DNA of 64,000 nucleotides, from positions 124,001 through 188,000 of the forward strand of contig NZ_RKHX01000003.1 in the NCBI RefSeq assembly GCF_003755175.1, in the 5' to 3' direction. The notes under the pieces are model-generated. The model searched no databases. It saw only the letters and a list, made by a program, of their open reading frames with translations, and was not told where the DNA came from. This document shows positions 55,751 through 63,058 of this stretch, piece after piece (position 1 is the first letter of the stretch; every line of letters starts with the position of its first letter). Source of the DNA: Cellulomonas sp. PhB150. GTDB lineage: Bacteria > Actinomycetota > Actinomycetes > Actinomycetales > Cellulomonadaceae. The translations under genes and the position numbers were made by a program.

Positions 55751-57139
55751 TCAGCCGGCGAAGTCCAGCTGCTGGTCGACGACCGCGATGACGGACCACA
55801 CGGAGCCGTCGGTCCCGGTGAGCTCGTACGTCGGCACGAGCAGCGTCGCGCCGTCGGCCGTGGTGTGGGTCGCCAGGCCGAGGCGGGCGTCGTCGATGGT
55901 CACCCGCGTGACGGGCCACGCGATGGCGTCGCCCGGCTCGGCCGTCGTCGGGACAGCCGGCGGGGTCGGCGCCTCGGTCGAGGCGGAGATGACCGAGTCG
56001 TCGGACTCCGCACGCGCCGCGAAGGGCGTCACGCCCCCGGCCGACGAGCCGAACCGCGGGTCACCCAGGCGCTCGACGGCCTGCGCGGGGCTGACCACGT
56101 CGTAGCTGCCGAGCGCGACCAGCGGTGCGACGGGACCGTTCACGGCCGAGACGCCGGCCGCGACGACGGTCACGTACCAGGTCGCGTCCGTGCGCTGGCC
56201 GTCGACCACCGTGTAGCCGACGACGCTCGCCGTCTTGTCGTCGCCCGTCTGCTGGGTCTCGAGCTCGAGCGTGCCGGTGTCGACACCGAGCGAGGCCAGG
56301 ACGTCCGTGGCGGCGGCGATCGCCGCCTTGCTCTTCGGGGCGTCGGCCACGTCGCAGTCCGGAGCCTTCTGGTCGGTGCCGGCGTCGTCGGTCCCGGAGA
56401 TCGAGTCCGGCGCGGACTTCACGCCGCACGCCCACGGGTCCTTGGACGGGTCGTAGTAGCTCATGCTCGCCATGCCGTCCGGGCTGAGCGTGACGGTCGC
56501 GCCGGTGCCGTCGTTGGGCCCGACCGTCCAGCCCCAGTCCTGCGTCGGCTTGCCCGGGACGCCGAGCGCCTCGGCGAGGCGGGCGGCGGTGTCCGACGAG
56601 TACACCGACGCCGCGTCGTACGCCCACGCGTCGAAGGAGCGGCCGGCCGTCGACAGTCCCTTGGCCGTGAACGTCGTGTGGCCGTACCCGCCGTAGAACG
56701 GCATCGAGGCCGCGCCGACCTTGTCTCCGGCGGCGAGGCCCGACGAGCGGCCGATCTCGGCACCGGCCTGCGGCACGGCACCCGCCTGCGGCACGGCTCC
56801 GGCGGCGTCGGACGAGCCCTCGCCGAGCGAGATGGGCGCAGCGGCCGACGAGCCTCCGTCGGCCACCTGGTCCGAGCCGTCGTGCTGCGTGCCGAGGGCG
56901 TAGCTGGCCCCGCCGACGACGGCCACACCGGCGACCGCCGCGGCGACCTGGATCCAGCGCGGTGTCCGGCGGGCGCGGCGGGCAGCGAGCTCGTCACCCG
57001 TGAGCTGCACGCCCGTGGACTCGGCGAGCGCGGCGTGCAGCCGGGCCAGGTCCGGGGTGGCGGCGGCCGCGGGGTCGGCCGCGCGCACGGCGTCGACCGC
57101 GCGCTGGGCGTCGGGCTGGTCCTGCTCGGGCGTGGTCAC
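55751..57139 (-). CDS. Membrane-anchored protein linked to the ECF sigma factor
   Basis: A 462-aa protein. The N-terminal 60 residues are cytoplasmic and helical (RLHAALAESTGVQLTGDELAARRARRTPRW), as an anti-sigma-like domain could be. One helix follows (VAAAVAGVAVVGGASYALG). The large outer domain contains a short tandem repeat GAVPQAGAVPQAG. No recognised domain, and no zinc-anti-sigma HxxxCxxC motif is seen. It lies 74 bp downstream of the sigma gene in the same direction, which is the usual place for the cognate regulator. Confidence 0.65.
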   Translation of the reverse strand: MTTPEQDQPDAQRAVDAVRAADPAAAATPDLARLHAALAESTGVQLTGDELAARRARRTPRWIQVAAAVAGVAVVGGASYALGTQHDGSDQVADGGSSAAAPISLGEGSSDAAGAVPQAGAVPQAGAEIGRSSGLAAGDKVGAASMPFYGGYGHTTFTAKGLSTAGRSFDAWAYDAASVYSSDTAARLAEALGVPGKPTQDWGWTVGPNDGTGATVTLSPDGMASMSYYDPSKDPWACGVKSAPDSISGTDDAGTDQKAPDCDVADAPKSKAAIAAATDVLASLGVDTGTLELETQQTGDDKTASVVGYTVVDGQRTDATWYVTVVAAGVSAVNGPVAPLVALGSYDVVSPAQAVERLGDPRFGSSAGGVTPFAARAESDDSVISASTEAPTPPAVPTTAEPGDAIAWPVTRVTIDDARLGLATHTTADGATLLVPTYELTGTDGSVWSVIAVVDQQLDFAG

Positions 57140-57213
57140 GATGGGCTCCGGGGTGGCGAGGCGGGAACTGCTTCCACCCCGTCTATGTCGTCACGGCCGA
57201 CGACCTTGCAGTC

Positions 57214-57753
57214 CTACGCCGGGTCCTGTGCCGCCCACGCCGCCGCGAGCCGCGAGCGCGCCCGGCTCAGGGCCGCGTCCGCGCCGCCCCGGCTGATGCC
57301 GAGCACCCCCGCGAGCCCGTCGCCCGAAAGCCCCTCCCAGGCGTGCAGCAGGATGATCTGCCGGTCGCGAGCGCTGAGGGCGGCGAGCGCGCGGCGGGCC
57401 TCGTCGTCGCGGACGGCGAGCAGCGCGGGGTCGTCGTCGTCCGGGTGCTCGGGGACCTCGCTGACCGGGACCGGACGCGACTTGCGGCGGTGGTTCGCGA
57501 CGACGAACCCGGCGGTCCGGTAGAGCCAGGGCAGCTCGGCGCCCTCGGGGACCTCGTCGCGGCGGCGCCACGCGATGGTCAGGACGTCGGCGCTGAGGTC
57601 CTCGACGTCGTCGGTGGCGACGCGGCGGGACAGGTAGCGGTGCACGGGTGTCGCGTGCTCGCGCACGAGCTGCTCGAACCACGGTGCCCCGCGGGTCGGC
57701 ACCGGCTCCTGCTCGCTCACCGCCACCACCGGCTCGTCCGTCTGCACACCCAC
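57214..57753 (-). CDS. ECF-type RNA polymerase sigma factor
   Basis: A 179-aa sigma-70 family protein. Region 2 is seen in FEQLVREHATPVHRYLSRRVATDDVEDLSADVLTIAW and LPWLYRTAGFVVANHRRK; region 4 in LSARDRQIILLHAWEGLSGDGLAGVLGISRGGADAALSRARSRL. It is of the ECF group, with the linker acidic (EVPEHPDDDDPALLAV). It is followed by a membrane-anchored protein that probably controls it. The GTG at 57753 has AAGGGGG upstream. The target promoter could not be identified. Confidence 0.9.
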   Translation of the reverse strand: MGVQTDEPVVAVSEQEPVPTRGAPWFEQLVREHATPVHRYLSRRVATDDVEDLSADVLTIAWRRRDEVPEGAELPWLYRTAGFVVANHRRKSRPVPVSEVPEHPDDDDPALLAVRDDEARRALAALSARDRQIILLHAWEGLSGDGLAGVLGISRGGADAALSRARSRLAAAWAAQDPA

Positions 57754-57847
57754 AGCGCCCCCTTGCTCAGGTCGGGCGACACACGACGCCCCACCTGCTT
57801 TGTGTCACGGCGAGCGCCGATCTTGCACGAGGCGCGCAGGCGACTTC

Positions 57848-59218
57848 CTACAGGCCGTCCGCGACGACGGCGGTCGCCCGCAGCCACGCGTCCCGGGTGT
57901 CCGGGCGCAGGCTCTCGAAGTCGATGGGTCCACCGGCGACGAGGGCCGCGTCGTGCGGGACCTCCACGATCGCGCGGGTCAGGGCCCCGAAGTGGCTGCG
58001 CAGCCGGCGACGCAGGTCCTTGTCGACCTTGCGGTCCGGCTCGGACAGCACGGTGACGGCCCGGCGGACCGCGTCCTCGTGGCCCGTCGAGCGCAGGGCG
58101 TCGAGAGCCCAGGCGGCGGACTGGGCGGTGTCCTCGCGGATGGTCGAGACGACGACGATCTGGTCGGCCGCCTTGACCGCGGCCTGCCAGTTCGAGGCGC
58201 GCATGTTGTTGCCGGTGTCGACGACGAGCACCCGGTAGAAGCGGGAGAGCACGTCGTGCAGCGCGGTGAACGAGGCGGCGTCGACCGACGCGGCCGACGC
58301 CGAGTCCTCGTCGGAGGCCAGCACGTCGAACTGCTGCGTGGACTGGGTGCGGACGAACGCGTCGAGGTCGCCGACGCGGACGGTCCCCTCGTCGCCCAGG
58401 GTCGGCAGCGCGTGCAGCAGGTCCACCGCGGTGCGGGCGTGCTCCGTGTGGGCGGAGCGCCAGCCGAGCGTGCCGCGGGTCTCGTTGTTGTCCCACGCGA
58501 GCGTGTAGCCGCCGCGCTCGAGCCCGAACGTGGCCGCGAGCATCATCGTCGCGGTCGTCTTGTGCGCCCCGCCCTTGGGGTTGATGACGACGATCGTCTT
58601 GGGGCCGTCGAAGCCGCGGCGCACGGCCGCCTGCTGCACGCGCCGGCGCTGCTCCTTGCGGCCCGGGCCGGGCGAGACGGCTCCGAAGGTCACCCGCCGG
58701 ATCCCCACCCGGACGCCACGCTCGGCGGGGCCGGGCGTGACCGGGTGCCGGGCGGCGAGCAGGTCGTCGAGGGTCGGGAGCGTCGTCGAGGAGCGGTCAC
58801 GCGCGGGGGCGGATGCGGCGATGAGGCCGGACGGGGGGCTCGTCGCGGCGAGCGGGTCCGGCCTGGCGGCCTCGGGGGTGGTCTCGGGGGTGGTCTCCGG
58901 CGCGGTGGCGGCGGGGGCCGGGGCGGGCTCGTCGGGCGCGCCGTCCTTCGGGGCCTCGTCGACCGAGCCGTCCGGGTGTATCAGCAGCGACCAGACCCCC
59001 TCGGGGTCCCGCACCTGCACCGGGACCGGGTGACCCAGACCCTCGGCGAGCTCGGCGATGCGGCTCGTGATGGCCGCGCCGGCCTCCTGGAGGCTCTCGC
59101 GCTCGACCCGCTCGACGACGCCGTCGACCGAGATCTCGCCGGTCCCGTCCTCGCGCACCTCGGCGCTGATCTCCGGGTCGCGCGTCTTCGTCGCCACGCC
59201 CTGCTCGTCCTCGGCCAT
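57848..59218 (-). CDS. MinD/ParA-like ATPase with unusual Walker A
   Basis: A 456-aa protein. The first 200 residues are a poorly conserved region with a Pro/Ala/Glu-rich linker (PETTPETTPEAARPD). The deviant Walker A is KGGAHKTT at 215-222, where the usual second glycine of GKT is replaced by His; the signature lysine and both threonines stay. LAWDNNETRGTLGW follows, and Walker B is VLVVDTGNNM. It resembles the MinD-like proteins associated with actinobacterial secretion systems or plasmid-type partition. No ParB or T7SS genes are nearby. SD GAGGAG precedes the ATG. Confidence 0.85.
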   Translation of the reverse strand: MAEDEQGVATKTRDPEISAEVREDGTGEISVDGVVERVERESLQEAGAAITSRIAELAEGLGHPVPVQVRDPEGVWSLLIHPDGSVDEAPKDGAPDEPAPAPAATAPETTPETTPEAARPDPLAATSPPSGLIAASAPARDRSSTTLPTLDDLLAARHPVTPGPAERGVRVGIRRVTFGAVSPGPGRKEQRRRVQQAAVRRGFDGPKTIVVINPKGGAHKTTATMMLAATFGLERGGYTLAWDNNETRGTLGWRSAHTEHARTAVDLLHALPTLGDEGTVRVGDLDAFVRTQSTQQFDVLASDEDSASAASVDAASFTALHDVLSRFYRVLVVDTGNNMRASNWQAAVKAADQIVVVSTIREDTAQSAAWALDALRSTGHEDAVRRAVTVLSEPDRKVDKDLRRRLRSHFGALTRAIVEVPHDAALVAGGPIDFESLRPDTRDAWLRATAVVADGL

Positions 59219-59295
59219 CCCGATCCACTCCTCAGCTCACGCCACGTCCCGAGCCGAAACTACGCGAATCGGGCCGAATGTCCAGGCCAGAGCGG

Positions 59296-59742
59296 TCAGG
59301 CCTCGGTGTCCACCTGGAACCAGACGGACGTCCCGCCGTCCCGCGGCCGGGTGCCCCAGGACTCGGCGAGGGCCTCCACGAGGGCCAGGCCACGCCCGCT
59401 GGGGGCGGTGGGCTCGGGGTGGCGGACGGTGGGCGCACCGTGGCCGGTGTCGATCACCTCGACGCGCACGTAGGGGCCGGCGACGCGCAGCCTCACCCGC
59501 ACCTGCCCACCGGTGGGGCCGTGCACGACGGCGTTCGAGACGATCTCGGCGGTCAGCAGCTCGACGACCTGGTTGGTCGCGCCGGTCACCCCGAGCTCGG
59601 CGATCGTCCTCATCACCCAGTGCCGGACGGCGCGCGGTGCACGCGGCTCGGCCGTCACGACGAGCTCCTCGTCGAACCGGGCAGCCTCCTGCTCGGCGCG
59701 GCGCGCGCTCGGCGCGCTGCGCAGATCTCTGACGTCGCCCAC
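59296..59742 (-). CDS. GHKL ATPase, RsbW/SpoIIAB-like
   Basis: A 148-aa HATPase_c domain protein. The ATP-binding motifs are LLTAEIVSNAVVHG (N box), RVEVIDTGHGAP (G1), and SGRGLALVEALAESWG (G2). It is the RsbW/anti-sigma-like serine kinase type of actinobacteria and may phosphorylate an antagonist or sequester a sigma factor. No STAS antagonist or PP2C phosphatase is adjacent. The GTG start at 59742 is inferred from the domain boundary. Confidence 0.87.
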   Translation of the reverse strand: MGDVRDLRSAPSARRAEQEAARFDEELVVTAEPRAPRAVRHWVMRTIAELGVTGATNQVVELLTAEIVSNAVVHGPTGGQVRVRLRVAGPYVRVEVIDTGHGAPTVRHPEPTAPSGRGLALVEALAESWGTRPRDGGTSVWFQVDTEA

Positions 59743-59810
59743 CTGACCAGGGTGCCCGACCAACCGGCGATCCGCCGGGTGGGAGCCACGACACGCACGC
59801 GACCTCACCC

Positions 59811-59828
59811 GTCTGAGGCACCTCAGAC
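59811..59828. promoter_or_regulatory. Inverted repeat GTCTGAGG-CA-CCTCAGAC
   Basis: Eight-nt perfect arms lie in the 207-bp gap between the divergent GHKL-ATPase and small ORF/LuxR genes. CCTCAG recurs at 59831-59836 and 59886-59891, so a regulator binding repeated CCTCAG half-sites is possible. Confidence 0.45.
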
Positions 59829-59913
59829 CGCCTCAGGCGGGATCGGTCGCCACAACCCGTCGAACGACGGATCCGGGGCACGTCACCTCAGAGGAAAAGT
59901 CGTCACCGACGCC

Positions 59914-59929
59914 GGGGGAGCCCTCCCCC
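59914..59929 (+). other. GGGGGAG-CC-CTCCCCC inverted repeat
   Basis: A perfect 7-bp inverted repeat (59914-59920 with 59923-59929) sits 20 nt before the small ORF start and may affect its leader. Confidence 0.35.
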
Positions 59930-59949
59930 GCCGAGCAGAGGAGACAGTG

Positions 59950-60150
59950 ATGAGCGAGATCTGGGGACCCGGGCTCGACGCCGAGCTGGCCTACCGACGC
60001 GAGACCCTGCGCGCCGACCTGGCCGACACCCGAGCACGCAGGGGCGCCCGACGCCAGGCCAAGCACCCCGACGGGCACCGCCACGCGTCGGCGGCTGCCG
60101 CGCGTCGGTGGCTGCTGCGAGGATCGGGGGCATGGCACGTGGCCCGATGA
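59950..60150 (+). CDS. Small basic protein upstream of and overlapping the LuxR gene
   Basis: A 66-aa protein, MSEIWGPGLDAELAYRRET... then a very basic stretch (ARRGARRQAKHPDGHRH). It has a good GAGGAG 6 nt before the ATG. Short proteins of this form (MxxxWxxELAYRRE) are common in actinobacteria and of unknown function. It overlaps the LuxR gene by 19 nt in another frame, so translation of the two may be linked. Confidence 0.6.
   Translation: MSEIWGPGLDAELAYRRETLRADLADTRARRGARRQAKHPDGHRHASAAAARRWLLRGSGAWHVAR
60119..60124 (+). promoter_or_regulatory. Possible -10 GAGGAT before the LuxR gene
   Basis: GAGGAT ends 7 nt before the ATG at 60132, inside the small ORF. The first base departs from the TANNNT consensus. 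Confidence 0.4.
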
Positions 60151-63026
60151 ACGCACCCTTCGTCGCCCGCGCGGACGAGGTGGCCCTGCTCGACGAGGCC
60201 CTCGGCCGGGCGGGCAGCGGCGTGGCCGGTGCGGTGCTCCTCGCGGCCGACGCCGGGGTCGGCAAGACGCGGCTGGTCCAGCACGTCGCGGCGCAGGCGA
60301 CGGCCGCAGGGGCGCACGTCGTGGTCACGCACTGCGTGGACCTGGGTGACGTGGGCCTGCCGTACCTGCCGTTCGCGGAGACGCTCGCCCAGCTGAGGGT
60401 CCTGGCGCCGGAGGTGGTCGACGAGATCGTCGCGGCCCGCCCCGCGCTCGCGCGCCTGATGCCCGGGCAGCCCGCGGCGGCCGACGGCTCGGCGAACCGG
60501 CTGCAGCTGTTCGAGGGGCTCGTCGAGGTGCTGGGTGCCGTCGGGACGGCCGGGCACCCGCTGCTGCTGGTGGTCGAGGACGTGCACTGGGCGGACTCCT
60601 CGAGCCGGGACGTGCTGCGCTTCCTCGTCTCGCGGCTGCGGGACCAGCACCTGCTGCTCGTCGCGAGCTACCGCACCGACGACCTGCACCGGCGCCACCC
60701 GTGGCGACCGGTCGCTGCCGAGCTCGCGCGTCACCCGCGGGTGCAGCGGCTCGACCTGCGCCCGTTCACGCCCGACGAGCTGCGCGAGTTCACCGTCGCC
60801 GTGACCGGTGCCTCCGTGCCCGAGCAGGCGCTGCGCCGCGTCGTCGACCGGTCCGAGGGCAACGCCTACTTCGCGCAGGAGCTCCTCGAGGCCGGCACGG
60901 ACGCCGACGAGCTGCCCTGGTCGCTCGCGGAGGTGCTGCGCGCGCGCCTCGAGGGCCTGGACCCCGAGGTGCAGCAGCTCGTGCGCGTCGCGTCGGTCGC
61001 CGGGCGTCGGGTCGACGAGCGGCTCCTGCGCGCGGCGGTGGGGGACGCGTTCGTCGGCTTCGACGCCGCACTGCGCGAAGCCGTCGCGCACCACGTGCTG
61101 GGCGTCGAGGACGACGACCACCTGGCCTTCCGGCACGCGCTGCTCGCCGAGGCCGTCGCCGCCGACCTCCTGCCCGGCGAGATCTCGTCGCTGCACCGCG
61201 CCTACCTGCGCGCGCTGCAGGCGGACCCGACGCTCGGGCCGTCGTCCCAGCTGGCCTCGCACGCGCTGCGCGCCCCCGACCTCCCGGTCGCGTGGGCCGC
61301 GTCCCGGGAGGCGGCCCACCAGGCGCACGAGGTGCTCGCCCCTGCCGAGGAGCTGCGCCACCTCGAGGTCGTCCTGAGGCTGTGGCAGTCCGTCGGTCAG
61401 GACGCCACGGCGGACGACGAGGACCACGCCGACGTGCTGTCCGCGGCGGCGTCCGCAGCGAGCGCGGCGGGCCTGTTCGACCGCTGCGTCCAGCTGGCCC
61501 GCGCCGCCGTCGAGGACACCGCGGACGACCCCGGCCGCCAGGCGGGGCTGCGGACGCGGCTCGCCCGGCACCTGCTCGCGGCCGAGCGGCTCGAGGACGC
61601 GCTCGGCGAGGCGGAGCGCGCCCTGCACGACGTGGGCGAGGAGCCGTCCGCGGCGCGGGCGTGGGCCCTGGCGACCTACGCCCGGTGCGCGCTCAACGTC
61701 GACCAGGACGAGCCGGCCGTGACCGCCGGCGAGCAGGCCGTCGAGGTCGCGCGGGCCGTGGGGGCGGGCGACGCCGAGTCCGACGCGCTGACGACGCTCG
61801 CGGTGCTCGTGGTCGACGACGCCGACCGTGCCGCCACCCTGCTCGCGGCAGCGCTGGAGCGCGCCCGCGAGGCGTGCGACCTCGACACCGAGCTGCGCAC
61901 CACCTACAACCTCGCGCTCAACCGCTTCTACTCCGGCCACCTCGAGGCCGCGCAGACGCTCGCGGAGGCCGGCCTGGAACGCGCGCGAGCGGTCGGCATG
62001 GGCAACAGCTCCTACGGTCTGGAGCTGGCCCTGACCGTCCGGCTCATCGACTACACGCGCGGCGACCTGTCCGCAGCGCCGCCGGTGACGGACGCGCCCG
62101 ACGACCGGACCGGTCCGCTGGCCGCGGTCGACCTGTACGCGGCGACGGCACGCGGCGACGAGGACGTGGTGGCGCGCGCGGCCGCGCTCGAGCCGCTGTG
62201 GGCCCGGGACGGCTTCCACGCGCTCGTCGCGGGCGGCTGCGCTGTCGACGCGCTGACCTGGCGCGGCGACCACGAGGACGCCGCGGCCCTCGCGGTGCGG
62301 GTCATCGAGTTCCTCAACCGCGCGTGGGACGACTACTTCCTCGGGGGCATCTGGCTCTCGGCCCTCGGCATCGCCGCGCTCGCGGAGGCCGCGGCCGAGG
62401 ACCGGCTGCAGGGCCGGGACGCCTCCGCGCGGGTCACGCTCGGCACGGCGCTGCTCGAGCGCGCGCAGGAGACCGCCGAGCGGGGGCGGCCGCGCGGCGG
62501 GACGCTCGGGCCCGAGGGGCGGGCCTGGCTGGCCCGCGCGCACGCGGAGCACGGGCGGCTGCTCGGCCCGGCGGGCAACGACCCGGCCCTGTGGACGGCG
62601 ACGCTCCACGAGTTCGACTACGGCTACCGGTACGAGGTGGCGCGCACGCGCTACCGGCTCGCGGAGGCCCTGCTCGAGCAGGGCGACCGGGACGCCGCAC
62701 GGTCGCACGCGGCGGCGGCACTGGAGGACGCGTCCGCGATGGGCGCCGCGCCGCTCGAGGCCGCGCTCCGGGGACTGTCGCGGCGCGGGCGGCTCTCGCT
62801 CGCGGGCATGCGCGAGTCGGGGACCGACGTGCTGACCTCCCGCGAGGCCGAGGTGCTCACGCTCGTCGCGCAGGGACTGTCCAACCGGCAGATCGGCGAC
62901 AAGCTGTTCATCTCCGGCAAGACCGTCTCGGTGCACGTCTCGAACCTGCTCGCGAAGCTCGGCGCGTCGGGGCGCGCGGAGGCCGTCTCGATCGCCCACC
63001 AGCGAGGACTCATCGGCAGCTCGTGA
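60132..63026 (+). CDS. LuxR-family regulator with N-terminal AAA-type ATPase (large ATP-binding LuxR)
   Basis: A 964-aa regulator. Walker A is ADAGVGKTRL at about 40-49 and Walker B LLLVVEDVHWAD at about 150. A long alpha-helical TPR-like region (about 300-880) follows. The C-terminal LuxR HTH is LTSREAEVLTLVAQGLSNRQ...KLFISGKTVSVHVSNLLAKLG. This is the LAL/MalT-like type, which senses a ligand with the central region. The ATG 60132 fits leaderless spacing; a longer reading of 8 codons is possible. No metabolic target gene is obvious. Confidence 0.93.
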   Translation: MARGPMNAPFVARADEVALLDEALGRAGSGVAGAVLLAADAGVGKTRLVQHVAAQATAAGAHVVVTHCVDLGDVGLPYLPFAETLAQLRVLAPEVVDEIVAARPALARLMPGQPAAADGSANRLQLFEGLVEVLGAVGTAGHPLLLVVEDVHWADSSSRDVLRFLVSRLRDQHLLLVASYRTDDLHRRHPWRPVAAELARHPRVQRLDLRPFTPDELREFTVAVTGASVPEQALRRVVDRSEGNAYFAQELLEAGTDADELPWSLAEVLRARLEGLDPEVQQLVRVASVAGRRVDERLLRAAVGDAFVGFDAALREAVAHHVLGVEDDDHLAFRHALLAEAVAADLLPGEISSLHRAYLRALQADPTLGPSSQLASHALRAPDLPVAWAASREAAHQAHEVLAPAEELRHLEVVLRLWQSVGQDATADDEDHADVLSAAASAASAAGLFDRCVQLARAAVEDTADDPGRQAGLRTRLARHLLAAERLEDALGEAERALHDVGEEPSAARAWALATYARCALNVDQDEPAVTAGEQAVEVARAVGAGDAESDALTTLAVLVVDDADRAATLLAAALERAREACDLDTELRTTYNLALNRFYSGHLEAAQTLAEAGLERARAVGMGNSSYGLELALTVRLIDYTRGDLSAAPPVTDAPDDRTGPLAAVDLYAATARGDEDVVARAAALEPLWARDGFHALVAGGCAVDALTWRGDHEDAAALAVRVIEFLNRAWDDYFLGGIWLSALGIAALAEAAAEDRLQGRDASARVTLGTALLERAQETAERGRPRGGTLGPEGRAWLARAHAEHGRLLGPAGNDPALWTATLHEFDYGYRYEVARTRYRLAEALLEQGDRDAARSHAAAALEDASAMGAAPLEAALRGLSRRGRLSLAGMRESGTDVLTSREAEVLTLVAQGLSNRQIGDKLFISGKTVSVHVSNLLAKLGASGRAEAVSIAHQRGLIGSS

Positions 63027-63051
63027 CCGTGTCGGTCCGTGGGCCTACGGT
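63023..63051 (+). promoter_or_regulatory. Promoter of the leaderless LigD-like gene (GTGACC, 17 nt, TACGGT)
   Basis: GTGACC (63023-63028) overlaps the LuxR stop codon; TACGGT (63046-63051) follows after 17 nt and lies 7 nt before the ATG at 63059. Confidence 0.6.
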
Positions 63052-63058
63052 GGGCACC

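Noticed and set aside
57848..59218. MinD-like ATPase as part of a plasmid partition or type VII secretion locus
   Set aside because: No ParB, parS-like cluster, EccC, WXG100 or mycosin genes are in the window. The subtilase at 48.4 kb is not a mycosin: it is far larger, with a PA domain and no C-terminal membrane anchor.
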